Assembly: GCF_003228315.1 (NCBI RefSeq)
Contig: NZ_CP029693.1
Location: 248,001 to 312,000 of the forward strand
Origin: Pseudomonas putida
GTDB lineage: Bacteria > Pseudomonadota > Gammaproteobacteria > Pseudomonadales > Pseudomonadaceae
Direction: 5' to 3'
DNA length: 64,000 nt
Below are positions 16,176-24,629 of this stretch, piece by piece; within the stretch, counting starts at the first letter, position 1; the number at the start of each line of letters is the position of its first letter. A program made the position numbers and the translations under genes. Under the pieces are notes generated by a model. It had not been told where the DNA came from. It saw only the letters and a list, made by a program, of their open reading frames with translations, and did no database searches.

Positions 16176-17174
16176 TCAGCCGCCTGTCATGTTCATGAAG
16201 CGCACGACCTGCACATCGTCGTTCACCTCAAAGTTATGCCGATAGGGCTTGAGCTTCATCGCCTCGATAATAGCCTTCTCCAGGCGTTCGGGCTGGCCTG
16301 GGTGGCTGCGCAAAACAGCCTTGAGGTCGGCGGAGTGTTCGTTGCCCAGGCACAGCAGCAGGCGTCCCTCCACAGTCAGCCGCACCCGGTTGCAGGTGCC
16401 ACAGAAATTGTGGCTGTGGGGCGAGATGAAGCCCAGGCGAATGTGCGGCGCCTCGGCCAGTCGCCAGTAGCGCGACGGACCCTGGGTCGATTCGGCGGAG
16501 TCGATCAGGGTGTAGCGTTCGGCAATCCGATCGCGCACCTGGGCGCTTGAGAAGAACGACTCGGCGCGGCTGTGCTCGCTGATAGTGCCCAGGGGCATTT
16601 CTTCGATGAACGAGATGTCCAGGTTACGGTCGATGGCGAAGCTCACCAGATCATTGATCTCATGGTCGTTGCGGCCCTTCATCACCACGCAGTTGAGCTT
16701 GGTGTTGCGAAAACCGGCCTGGTTGGCGGCATCGATGCCCTTGATCACCTGCGCCAGATCGCCGGTGCGGGTCAGTTCGCGAAAGCGTTGCGGGTCCAGG
16801 CAATCGAGGCTGATGTTCAGGCGCTTGACCCCGGCGTCGAACAACGGCCCGGCCAATTTGGCCAGCTGCGAGCCATTGGTGGTCATGCACAGTTCACGCA
16901 AGCCGGGCAGGGCGGCGATGTTGCGGCACAGCTCGACCACGCCCGGGCGGATCAGCGGCTCGCCTCCGGTCAGGCGGATCTTGCGAGTGCCCAGGGCGAC
17001 GAAGCTCTGCGCCACCTGATGGATCTCTTCCAGGGTCAGCACCCGCTGGCGCGGCAGAAACTGCATGTCTTCAGCCATGCAGTACACGCAGCGGAAATCG
17101 CAACGGTCAGTCACCGACATCCGCAGATAGTCCACGCGCCTGGCGAACCCATCGATCAAGACTCGTTCCGACAT
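16176..17174 (-). CDS. moaA: GTP 3',8-cyclase (radical SAM)
   Basis: A 332-residue MoaA. Cys25, Cys29 and Cys32 in CDFRCVYC bind the radical-SAM iron-sulfur cluster; a second cluster is bound by the C-terminal [10 protein letters not shown] and a later [17 protein letters not shown] and the C-terminal Gly-Gly (MTGG) are also present. It makes the first pterin intermediate of molybdenum cofactor from GTP. The ATG at 17174 follows GAGGAT. A longer open frame starts at 17201. Site 4 of the operator set is 206 nt upstream, with a REPIN between. Confidence 0.94.
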   Translation of the reverse strand: MSERVLIDGFARRVDYLRMSVTDRCDFRCVYCMAEDMQFLPRQRVLTLEEIHQVAQSFVALGTRKIRLTGGEPLIRPGVVELCRNIAALPGLRELCMTTNGSQLAKLAGPLFDAGVKRLNISLDCLDPQRFRELTRTGDLAQVIKGIDAANQAGFRNTKLNCVVMKGRNDHEINDLVSFAIDRNLDISFIEEMPLGTISEHSRAESFFSSAQVRDRIAERYTLIDSAESTQGPSRYWRLAEAPHIRLGFISPHSHNFCGTCNRVRLTVEGRLLLCLGNEHSADLKAVLRSHPGQPERLEKAIIEAMKLKPYRHNFEVNDDVQVVRFMNMTGG

Positions 17175-17222
17175 TGCATCCTCACTTGGCACGAAGCGCA
17201 TTTGAATGAATATCCGTAAACA

Positions 17223-17326
17223 CTGTGGGAGCGAGCCCTGCTCGCGATGGTCGTTAACGATGACGCGTGCTGGCTGGTTGCACGCGGTGTTCTTGAGTCC
17301 ATCGCGAGCATGCTCGCTCCTACAGG
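17223..17326. repeat. REPIN (paired inverted REP)
   Basis: Arms CTGTGGGAGCGAGCC and GCATGCTCGCTCCTACAG, about 100 nt, lying in the presumed untranslated leader of moaA, between operator site 4 and the moaA start. The left arm has an extra C in its core. Confidence 0.86.
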
Positions 17327-17379
17327 GGTTTCATTGATTTCAGGTTTGTTGAGCGCAGGCTAAGTGCAACTTATGAGGG

Positions 17380-17421
17380 CGTCCAATCACTATTAATAAC
17401 TGGCTGATCGACGGCATCTAT
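17380..17421 (-). promoter_or_regulatory. Composite LysR-type operator candidate, site 4 (toward moaA)
   Basis: Read on the minus strand: ATAGA (17417-17421), 5 nt, TCGAT, 15 nt, AGTGATTGGACG (17380-17391). A possible -10, CTTAGC, lies 16 nt after TTGGAC. It shares an ATAAGTT just downstream with site 1. Confidence 0.75.
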
Positions 17422-17494
17422 GATGAATTTATTGGCAGCGAAAAAGGTTGTTAAGCTTTCATAAGTAATTGAAAAATAAACATAAAAATCAATG

Positions 17495-17536
17495 ATAAAT
17501 ATCTTCGATCATGTGGTCGTAAATAGCGATTAGACA
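17495..17536 (+). promoter_or_regulatory. Composite LysR-type operator candidate, site 5 (toward ydeP)
   Basis: ATAAA (17495-17499), 5 nt, TCGAT (17505-17509), 15 nt, AGCGATTAGACA (17525-17536). It has two single-base departures from consensus but the spacing is exact. TTAGAC is followed after 17 nt by CTTAAG (17553-17558). It ends 92 nt before the ydeP start. Confidence 0.7.
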
Positions 17537-17627
17537 GATTTTAATCGCCATTCTTAAGCTTTCTCCGTCAACCGATCAATCACCTGAATCGGGTCCAGGC
17601 CCAAGTGCCTTGTCACGGAGAAGCCGC

Positions 17628-19952
17628 ATGTCTCAAGTCGACCGTTATAAACCCTACAAAGGTGCCGCCGCCGGTTGGGGCGCGCTCATTGCCGTCACCA
17701 AGAACTGGCTGGGCAGTGAAAACGCGCTGAAGAACATCCGTATGATGCTCAAGACCAACCAGAACGGCGGCTTCGACTGCCCCGGTTGCGCCTGGGGCGA
17801 GTCGCCGGAAAACGGCATTGTCAAGTTCTGCGAAAACGGCGCCAAGGCGGTGAACTGGGAGGCGACCGGGCGCCTGGTCAACCCGGCGTTCTTCAACAAA
17901 TACAGCGTCACGACCCTGTCGGAGCAGAGTGATTACTGGCTGGAATATCAGGGGCGCCTGACTCACCCGATGCGCTATGACGCCGCCACCGATCGCTACG
18001 TGGAAACCACCTGGGACGAGGCCTTCGCGCTGATTGCCACACATCTCAATGCCCTGGAGTCACCGAACCAGGCCGAGTTCTATACGTCGGGCCGGGCCAG
18101 CAACGAAGCGGCGTTTCTCTATCAACTGTTCGTTCGCGCCTACGGCACCAACAACTTCCCCGATTGCTCGAACATGTGCCACGAAGCCAGCGCTGTCGCC
18201 ATGATCGAAAGCCTGGGCGTGGGCAAGGGCACCGTGGTGTTCGATGACCTGGAGCATGCCGACGCGATTTTCGTCATCGGCCAGAACCCCGGCACCAACC
18301 ACCCGCGGATGCTTGAACCGCTGCGCGAAGCGGTCAAACGCGGGGCGCAGGTAATCTGCATCAACCCGCTCAAGGAGCGTGGGCTGGAGCGTTTCCAGCA
18401 CCCGCAACACCCGCTGGAAATGCTGCTCAATGGCTCTGAGCCGACCAACACCGCCTACTTCCGGCCGGCGCTGGGTGGCGACATGGCGGTCATGCGCGGC
18501 ATGGCCAAGTTCCTCTTGCAGTGGGAGCGTGAAGCACAGGCCACCGGTGGTGAGCCGGTGTTCGACCATCAATTCATCGCAGAGCACACCTCGGGCATGG
18601 ACGCTTACCTGGCCGAAGTCGACGCCACGACCTGGGCGCATATCGAGCAACAGTCGGGCATGCCCCTGGCCGACATCGAACTGGCGGCGCGCATGTATGT
18701 CCGTTCAAAGCGCGTGATCATGTGCTGGGCAATGGGCCTGACCCAGCACACGCACTCGGTGCCGACGCTGCTGGAAGTCATCAACCTGATGCTGCTGCGC
18801 GGCAATGTCGGCCGTCCCGGTGCCGGCCTGTCGCCGGTGCGCGGCCACAGTAACGTGCAGGGCGACCGCACCATGGGGATCAACGAACTGGCACCCACCG
18901 AGTTGCTCGATGCCTTGGAAAAACGCTTCGGCTTCAAGCCGCCGCGCGAGCATGGTCACAACACGGTGATGGCGATTTCGGCGATGGAGCAGGGGCAAGC
19001 CAAGGTGTTCATCGGCCTGGGTGGCAACTTCGCCCAGGCGACCCCCGACACCCCGCGCACCCATGCCGCGCTGCGCAAGTGCGAGCTGACCGTACACATC
19101 TCCACCAAGCTCAACCGCAGCCATCTGGTGACCGGGCGTGAAGCGCTGATCCTGCCGTGCCTGGGCCGCACCGACATCGATATCCAGGCCGAAGGCCCCC
19201 AAGGCGTCACCGTGGAAGACACCTTCAGCATGATCCACATCTCCCACGGCCAGCTGAAACCCAAGTCCAAACAGTTGCGTTCGGAACCGGCGATCATCGC
19301 CGGCATCGCCGCCGCGACCCTGGGCAACCAGCCGATCGACTGGAACTGGGCCGTCGGCGACTACGGCCGCATCCGCAACCTGATCGCCGACACCATCCCC
19401 GGCTTCAAGGATTTCAACACCCGGCTGCTGCACCCCGGTGGTTTCCACCTGGGCAACAACGCGGCGGACCGTATCTGGAAAACCGCGAGCGGCAAGGCGC
19501 AATTCGCCGCGAGCGTGCTACCCGAGCACCTGATCAGCGAAGGCGTGCGCAACCTGGCGGTCAAGCCGCATCTGATCCTGCAGACCATGCGTTCCCACGA
19601 TCAGTACAACACCACGTTGTACGGGCTGGACGATCGTTATCGCGGGGTCTATGGCATGCGCGATGTGGTGTTCGCCAACGAGGCGGACATCCGCCGGCTC
19701 GGCTTCGAACCGGGGCAGAAAGTCGACCTGGTGGCGCTGTGGGACGACGACCGTGAGCGTCGGGTCAGCGGTTTTACCCTGATCGCCTATGACATTCCCG
19801 CAGGCCAGGCCGCCGCGTATTACCCGGAGACCAACCCGCTGGTGCCGCTGGAAAGTTACGGCGACCGCACCTACACCCCGACCTCCAAGTTCGTTGCCAT
19901 CCGGCTTGAGCAGGCGAAGGCCAGCGGCCTGATTTCGACCTCGGCGGCGTAG
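17628..19952 (+). CDS. FdhF/YdeP-family molybdopterin oxidoreductase
   Basis: A 774-residue DMSO-reductase-superfamily protein. Cys51 and Cys54 (CPGCAWG) with Cys68 could bind an iron-sulfur cluster. Cys184 in SNMCHEAS sits where formate dehydrogenase H has its selenocysteine and is the likely Mo ligand. Later motifs are GQNPGTNHPR, RGNVGRPGAGLSPVRGHSNVQGD and SGKAQF. No signal peptide or membrane span is seen, so it should be cytoplasmic. The physiological reaction of YdeP proteins is not settled; formate oxidation is one guess. ACGGAG precedes the ATG at 17628; a TTG 18 nt earlier is also possible. All five moa/moe functions are encoded around it. Confidence 0.88.
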   Translation: MSQVDRYKPYKGAAAGWGALIAVTKNWLGSENALKNIRMMLKTNQNGGFDCPGCAWGESPENGIVKFCENGAKAVNWEATGRLVNPAFFNKYSVTTLSEQSDYWLEYQGRLTHPMRYDAATDRYVETTWDEAFALIATHLNALESPNQAEFYTSGRASNEAAFLYQLFVRAYGTNNFPDCSNMCHEASAVAMIESLGVGKGTVVFDDLEHADAIFVIGQNPGTNHPRMLEPLREAVKRGAQVICINPLKERGLERFQHPQHPLEMLLNGSEPTNTAYFRPALGGDMAVMRGMAKFLLQWEREAQATGGEPVFDHQFIAEHTSGMDAYLAEVDATTWAHIEQQSGMPLADIELAARMYVRSKRVIMCWAMGLTQHTHSVPTLLEVINLMLLRGNVGRPGAGLSPVRGHSNVQGDRTMGINELAPTELLDALEKRFGFKPPREHGHNTVMAISAMEQGQAKVFIGLGGNFAQATPDTPRTHAALRKCELTVHISTKLNRSHLVTGREALILPCLGRTDIDIQAEGPQGVTVEDTFSMIHISHGQLKPKSKQLRSEPAIIAGIAAATLGNQPIDWNWAVGDYGRIRNLIADTIPGFKDFNTRLLHPGGFHLGNNAADRIWKTASGKAQFAASVLPEHLISEGVRNLAVKPHLILQTMRSHDQYNTTLYGLDDRYRGVYGMRDVVFANEADIRRLGFEPGQKVDLVALWDDDRERRVSGFTLIAYDIPAGQAAAYYPETNPLVPLESYGDRTYTPTSKFVAIRLEQAKASGLISTSAA

Positions 19953-19970
19953 CGCCGATCCCCAAGACTT

Positions 19971-20061
19971 TGTAGGAGCGAGCCTGCTCGCGATGAGGTC
20001 GGCACCTTCAACATTCATGGTGCCTGACACCCTGCAATCGCGAGCAGGCTCGCTCCTACAG
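19971..20061. repeat. REPIN (paired inverted REP)
   Basis: A paired REP (TGTAGGAGCGAGCCTGC .. GCTCGCTCCTACA) between ydeP and cioA. If these genes are co-transcribed it would form a hairpin inside the mRNA and could reduce or stabilise parts of the message. Confidence 0.9.
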
Positions 20062-20088
20062 TTTCAGATCCGTTCTGAGGATTTCGAC

Positions 20089-21510
20089 ATGTTCAACCTG
20101 CAGGCACTGGACCTGGCGCGAATTCAGTTCGCGTTCACGGTTTCGTTCCACATCATCTTTCCCGCCATCACCATTGGCCTTGCCAGTTTCCTGGCGGTGC
20201 TCGAAGGCTTGTGGCTGAAAACCCGCAACGACACCTACCGTGATCTCTACCATTTCTGGTCGAAAATCTTCGCGGTCAACTTCGGCATGGGCGTGGTCTC
20301 GGGGCTGGTCATGGCCTACGAATTCGGCACCAACTGGAGCCGCTTTTCCGACTTCGCCGGCAGCATCACGGGCCCCTTGCTGACCTATGAAGTGCTCACC
20401 GCGTTCTTTCTCGAAGCGGGCTTTCTCGGGGTCATGCTGTTCGGCTGGAACCGGGTAGGGCGGGGGCTGCACTTCTTCTCCACAGTGATGGTCGCCATCG
20501 GCACGCTGATCTCGACCTTCTGGATTCTCGCGTCCAACAGCTGGATGCAAACGCCCCAGGGCTTCGAAATCGTCGACGGTCGCGTGGTGCCGCTGGACTG
20601 GCTGGCCATCGTCTTCAACCCGTCGTTCCCTTACCGCCTGGCACACATGGCCATCGCGGCGTTCGTCGCCACCGCGTTTTTTGTCGGCGCGTCGGCGGCC
20701 TGGCATTTGTTGCGGGGCAACGACACACGGCAAGTGCGCAAGATGCTGTCGATGGCGTTGTGGATGGCGCTGATCGTCTGCCCGATCCAGGCGGTGGTCG
20801 GTGATGCCCACGGCTTGAACACCCTGGAGCACCAACCGGCGAAAATCGCCGCCATCGAAGGCCACTGGGAGAACAACGGCAGCGAAGCGACGCCGCTGGT
20901 GCTGTTCGGTATCCCCGACATGCAGGCCGAAAAGACCCGGTACGCAATTGAGATTCCGTATTTGGGCAGCCTGATCCTGACCCATAGCCTGGACAAGCAG
21001 ATCCCGGCGCTCAAGAGCTTCCCGAAAGAGGACCGGCCCAACGCGACGATCATTTTCTGGAGCTTCCGGGTCATGGCCGGACTGGGCATGTTGATGGTGC
21101 TGGCCGGCGTGCTGGGCCTGGCCCTTCGTCGCAGCGGCGCGATCTACCGCAACCGCTGGTTCCTGCGCCTGATGTTGTGGATGGGCCCCAGCGGCCTGAT
21201 CGCCATGCTGGCCGGCTGGATCACCACCGAAGTCGGGCGTCAGCCGTGGGTGGTGTATGGCCTGCAACGCACGGCCAATGCCGCGTCCAATCACAGTGTC
21301 ACGCAGTTGAGCATCTCGCTGGCGCTGTTCGTGTTGATCTACTTCTCGGTGTTCACGGTGGGCATCGGCTACATGATGAAACTGGTCGCCAAGGGCCCGA
21401 AACCCCACCACGAACATGCACCTGCAGGGCATTCCGATCAGGTGATCACGCCGCGCCGGCCGCTGTCGGCAGTCGCCGAAGCTCTCGAAGCCGACGCCCG
21501 CGTCCATTGA
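20089..21510 (+). CDS. cioA: Cyanide-insensitive (bd-type) quinol oxidase subunit I
   Basis: A 473-residue membrane protein of the cytochrome bd subunit I family with about nine hydrophobic segments. His21 (SFHIIFPAITIG) is the expected haem ligand, and GWITTEVGRQPWVVYG near residue 385 is the quinol-site signature. The Q-loop is short, as in CIO/CydAA' oxidases. It oxidises ubiquinol and reduces oxygen at the inner membrane without proton pumping. The ATG at 20089 follows TGAGGA. The frame is open into the REPIN upstream, which is not coding. Confidence 0.93.
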   Translation: MFNLQALDLARIQFAFTVSFHIIFPAITIGLASFLAVLEGLWLKTRNDTYRDLYHFWSKIFAVNFGMGVVSGLVMAYEFGTNWSRFSDFAGSITGPLLTYEVLTAFFLEAGFLGVMLFGWNRVGRGLHFFSTVMVAIGTLISTFWILASNSWMQTPQGFEIVDGRVVPLDWLAIVFNPSFPYRLAHMAIAAFVATAFFVGASAAWHLLRGNDTRQVRKMLSMALWMALIVCPIQAVVGDAHGLNTLEHQPAKIAAIEGHWENNGSEATPLVLFGIPDMQAEKTRYAIEIPYLGSLILTHSLDKQIPALKSFPKEDRPNATIIFWSFRVMAGLGMLMVLAGVLGLALRRSGAIYRNRWFLRLMLWMGPSGLIAMLAGWITTEVGRQPWVVYGLQRTANAASNHSVTQLSISLALFVLIYFSVFTVGIGYMMKLVAKGPKPHHEHAPAGHSDQVITPRRPLSAVAEALEADARVH

Positions 21511-21527
21511 AAAAGGGGAATTGAGAG

Positions 21528-22544
21528 ATGGGTATTCAAGGTATCGACTTATCGTTGATCTGGGGCGTGATCATCGCCTTTGGCGTGATGATGTACGTGA
21601 TCATGGACGGCTTCGATCTGGGGTTGGGGATCCTGTTCCCGTTGATCCCGGATGCCAGGGAACGGGATGTGATGATGAACACCGTCGCACCGGTGTGGGA
21701 CGGTAACGAAACCTGGCTGGTGCTGGGTGGCGCGGCGCTGTACGGGGCGTTTCCGCTGGCCTATTCGGTGCTGCTGGAAGCGCTGTACCTGCCGCTGATC
21801 CTGATGTTGTGCGGGCTGATTTTTCGCGGTGTCGCCTTCGAGTTTCGCTTCAAGGCCAGCCCGGAAAAACGCCACGTCTGGGACATGGCGTTCATCGGCG
21901 GATCCTTGCTGGCGACGTTTGCCCAGGGCGTGACGATCGGCACCTACATCGTGGGAATCCCGGTGGTCGATCGGCAGTTCGCCGGTGGTGCGTTCGACTG
22001 GGTGGCGCCGTTTCCGCTGTTCTGCGGCATCGGCCTGATCGTCGCCTACGCCTTGCTCGGCAGCACCTGGTTGCTGGTCAAGACCGAAGGCATGCTGGAA
22101 TCGCGGATGCGCCTGTTCACCCGGCCCCTGGCCTGGCTGCTGCTGGCGGTGATCGGAGTGATCTGCGTGTGGACACCGATCCTGCATCCGGAAATCGCCA
22201 CGCGCTGGTTCGGCCATGCGCACCTGGCGGTGTTCGGCGCGTTGGCACTGCTGGCCTTGCTGGCACTGTTCGGTTTGCTCAAGACCTTGCGCCAACGCCA
22301 CACCCATTGGCCGTTCGCTTTTACCTTGATGCTGATGTTCCTCGGCTATGTGGGGCTGGCCTTCAGTATCTGGCCCAACATCGTGCCGCCGTCGATCAGC
22401 CTGTGGGCGGCGGCATCCCCGGCGACCAGCCAGTTGTTCATTCTGATCGGCGCGCTGTTCATCCTGCCGATCATCCTGATGTACACGATCTGGAGCTACT
22501 ACGTGTTCCGCGGCAAAGTGAGGATTGGCGATGGCTACCATTGA
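21528..22544 (+). CDS. cioB: Cyanide-insensitive (bd-type) quinol oxidase subunit II
   Basis: A 338-residue multispan protein of the CydB family. It begins with DLSLIWGVIIAFGVMMYVIMDGFDLGLG, contains PVWDGNETWLVLGGAALYGAFP near residue 62, and ends in a span plus a short tail. It pairs with subunit I in the oxidase. It follows cioA by 17 nt with a good GGGGAATTGAGAG leader. It overlaps the small DUF2474 gene by 14 nt. Confidence 0.93.
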   Translation: MGIQGIDLSLIWGVIIAFGVMMYVIMDGFDLGLGILFPLIPDARERDVMMNTVAPVWDGNETWLVLGGAALYGAFPLAYSVLLEALYLPLILMLCGLIFRGVAFEFRFKASPEKRHVWDMAFIGGSLLATFAQGVTIGTYIVGIPVVDRQFAGGAFDWVAPFPLFCGIGLIVAYALLGSTWLLVKTEGMLESRMRLFTRPLAWLLLAVIGVICVWTPILHPEIATRWFGHAHLAVFGALALLALLALFGLLKTLRQRHTHWPFAFTLMLMFLGYVGLAFSIWPNIVPPSISLWAAASPATSQLFILIGALFILPIILMYTIWSYYVFRGKVRIGDGYH

Positions 22545-22686
22545 CAGGCAACAAGCGGCAGCGGGTCGTTGGTACCAGCGGGTGGGATGGCTGGTGGTGA
22601 TCTGGATGGGGAGTGTGGTGTCGCTGGGGGTGGTGGCCGAGGCCTTGCGGATGTTGATGCAGGCGGCGGGGATGAGTAGTCACTGA
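22531..22686 (+). CDS. DUF2474 small membrane protein, likely third oxidase subunit
   Basis: A 51-codon gene. One transmembrane helix (WLVVIWMGSVVSLGVVAEAL, residues about 20-39) follows a short basic segment with RWYQRVGW. This pattern fits the DUF2474 family found after cioAB, a counterpart of CydX that stabilises bd oxidases. Its ATG lies inside the cioB end (14-nt overlap), with AGGATTGG as ribosome site, so it is translationally coupled. Too short for ordinary gene-length cutoffs. Confidence 0.78.
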   Translation: MATIDRQQAAAGRWYQRVGWLVVIWMGSVVSLGVVAEALRMLMQAAGMSSH

Positions 22687-22700
22687 CGACGGATCAGCCC

Positions 22701-22802
22701 CTGTAGGAGCGAGCCTGCTCGCGATGGACGACAACGATAACGCGGGCTGTCTGAATTCCCGCGTTGTCCGAACGTTCATCGCGAGCAGGCTCGCTCCTAC
22801 AG
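22701..22802. repeat. REPIN (paired inverted REP)
   Basis: A paired REP between the convergent DUF2474 and CAP-domain genes. The loop has its own inverted pair (ACGCGGG..CCCGCGT), so most of the element can fold. Confidence 0.9.
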
Positions 22803-22833
22803 GGGAAATGCGTTCCTCGCCGGATAATTCGGG

Positions 22834-23685
22834 TTATTGCGCCCCGAACATCGCCGTCCAGTAGATCCCCGCATCGCTCTTCGGATCGGTCGCGTAGGCC
22901 GCGCCCAGTTCCTTGAACTGCGGGTTCATCAGGTTGGCGCAGTGGCCGGGGCTGGTGAGCCAGCCGTCGACCACCTTGCGCACGCTGTCCTGGCCGGCGG
23001 CGATGTTTTCGCCGATTTGCTGGAAGTCGTAACCCGCCAGTTCCGCCCGGTCACCGGGTGTACGGCCGTCGCGGTCCTTGTGATCGAAGTAATTGTTGTT
23101 GGCCATGCTGCGCGAGTGGGTTTCGGCGGCGGTGGCCAGGGTGGCATTCCACGCCAGTGGCGAGGTGGCGGCAAAGGATTGCGCGCCGCATTGACGTGGC
23201 CGGGCGCGGGCGACGTTGACCTCGGCCAGCAGCTTCTGGCCTTCGGCCTGCCAGTCACCCAGGCGTGCGCTCAACAGCGGGCGCGCCACGACGATGCGCC
23301 ATTCGCGGTCCTGGCGGCTGACGCCGACGTCGACGAACTGCGGGTCGAGCACGATCTGGCAGAAACTTTCCTGAATCGCCTTCATCGCCCCTTGCGCATC
23401 ACGGGGCCCGGACAGGCTGATCGCTTGCACGTTCTTCATCGGATAGCCGGCGGTGGCCATGGCCTGCTGCAGATTGCCGATGCTGGCAGCCGTCAGCACC
23501 AGCCGTGGATCGGCGGCCAGCGGCGGCAGCTCCGAGGAGACCTGACCGGCGCAGCGCTGCAACTGGCTGCGGTAGAGGTTGATCGATTCGATCAGTTGCG
23601 ATTCGTCGCTGGCCATGGCCGAAGACGCGAACGACAGAGCGAGAGCAACTCCGGCAAGGCGCAGAGCGGATGAGACGACATGCAT
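22834..23685 (-). CDS. Secreted CAP-domain (SCP-like) protein
   Basis: A 283-residue exported protein. Residues 1-25 are a signal peptide (LRLAGVALALSFASSAMA). The N-terminal half has no family I recognise. The C-terminal half is a CAP domain: HSRSMANNNYFDHKDRDGRTPGDR near residue 195, GENIAAG near 225, and SPGHCANLMNPQFKELG near 245, with the usual His and Glu residues of the central cavity. Bacterial CAP proteins are envelope or secreted proteins of uncertain activity. It stands alone, facing away from the SleB-like gene. Confidence 0.85.
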   Translation of the reverse strand: MHVVSSALRLAGVALALSFASSAMASDESQLIESINLYRSQLQRCAGQVSSELPPLAADPRLVLTAASIGNLQQAMATAGYPMKNVQAISLSGPRDAQGAMKAIQESFCQIVLDPQFVDVGVSRQDREWRIVVARPLLSARLGDWQAEGQKLLAEVNVARARPRQCGAQSFAATSPLAWNATLATAAETHSRSMANNNYFDHKDRDGRTPGDRAELAGYDFQQIGENIAAGQDSVRKVVDGWLTSPGHCANLMNPQFKELGAAYATDPKSDAGIYWTAMFGAQ

Positions 23686-23826
23686 GGAAAACCCCTTTGG
23701 CTGACTGCGCCCATGATGCGCGAAGTGGTTCCTGTTAAGGCAACGGATTCTGCGAAATGTTAGGACGTGTGTGCAATCATTTCACTACTACACTGAAGCG
23801 ATAATTCCAACTGAGTCATCCCGACC

Positions 23827-24447
23827 ATGCGCCTCGACTGGATTGCTGCCTGTCTTGCCTTGACCCTGCTCGCCGTTCCGGCCTTTGCCGACGAGCAGCA
23901 ACAGAAACAGAAAGTGGCCGAAGACAAGGCCGAAGTGCTGGAACAAAAGGCCGCCGAGAACACCAACGCACCGCCTGCGCCCAAGGCCGAAGCCATCACC
24001 CAATCCGAAGTCCAGGCGGTCGACCCCGCCGGCACTGCGCCGATGGACGACGCCATCACCTGCCTGGCGCGTTCCATCTACTGGGAAGCCAAGGGCAAGG
24101 ACTCCGCCGACATGGAAGCGGTGGCCAACGTGGTGATGAACCGTCTCGGTCATGAAGGCTTTCCCGATACGGTGTGCAAAGTGGTCAAGCAGGGCTCGGA
24201 GACCAAGAGCTGCCAGTTCTCCTGGTGGTGTGACGGCAAATCCGACTCGGTGCAGGAAGAGGTGCCCTACGCGATGGCCAAGGAAATCGCGCGCAAGGCG
24301 CTGAACAAGCAACTGCCGGATCGCACCGGAGGCGCGCTGTATTTTCATGACCGCACGGTGAACCCGAGTTGGTCGAAGGAGTACATCAAGACCGTGGACA
24401 TCGGCCTCTTCCGTTTTTACAAACCCCATGGCGGGGACGCCAAGTAG
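23827..24447 (+). CDS. SleB-like cell wall hydrolase
   Basis: A 206-residue exported protein. A signal peptide covers residues 1-21 (WIAACLALTLLAVPAFA). A charged, Gln/Lys/Ala-rich segment to about residue 75 may be a coiled coil or linker. The Hydrolase_2 (SleB) domain has CLARSIYWEAKGKDSADMEAVANVVMNRL with the predicted catalytic Glu, then CQFSWWCDGK and GALYFHD. Relatives cut peptidoglycan in spore germination; in this non-sporulating genus the role is presumably wall turnover. Confidence 0.85.
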   Translation: MRLDWIAACLALTLLAVPAFADEQQQKQKVAEDKAEVLEQKAAENTNAPPAPKAEAITQSEVQAVDPAGTAPMDDAITCLARSIYWEAKGKDSADMEAVANVVMNRLGHEGFPDTVCKVVKQGSETKSCQFSWWCDGKSDSVQEEVPYAMAKEIARKALNKQLPDRTGGALYFHDRTVNPSWSKEYIKTVDIGLFRFYKPHGGDAK

Positions 24448-24557
24448 CGGGAAAAATCCGCGGAAATTCATCTAGACCACCGAAACTGAAATATTTCTGT
24501 TTTACAAGCTTCATGACGGAGCAATGAGTCAGACATGTCATGAGCGGGAACAGAAGC

Positions 24558-24629
24558 ATGCAGCAGGTGGTTTTTTTTATTGGGCATTCGGCAGCGCTCG
24601 GCGCCTTTTTTGGGGTGAGCGCCTCGTGA
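24558..24629 (+). CDS. Possible 23-residue leader peptide coupled to epimerase copy 2
   Basis: A frame from ATG 24558 encodes a hydrophobic 23-residue peptide (starts MQQVVFFIGHSAAL). Its TGA (24627-24629) overlaps the GTG start of the epimerase (24626-24628). It contains an 8-T run, and a weak hairpin followed by six T lies near 24590-24611, which could allow attenuation. A parallel arrangement precedes copy 1. The alternative is that the epimerase starts further upstream in its own frame. Confidence 0.33.
   Translation: MQQVVFFIGHSAALGAFFGVSAS

Noticed and set aside
20056..21507. Long open frame antisense to cioA (about 483 codons)
   Set aside because: Composition rich in His, Gln, Arg and Asp with no motifs; a typical shadow of a high-GC gene.
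24524..24625. Start of epimerase copy 2 at the upstream ATG
   Set aside because: The 34 extra residues are absent from copy 1, and the GTG at 24626 gives the standard Rossmann start.
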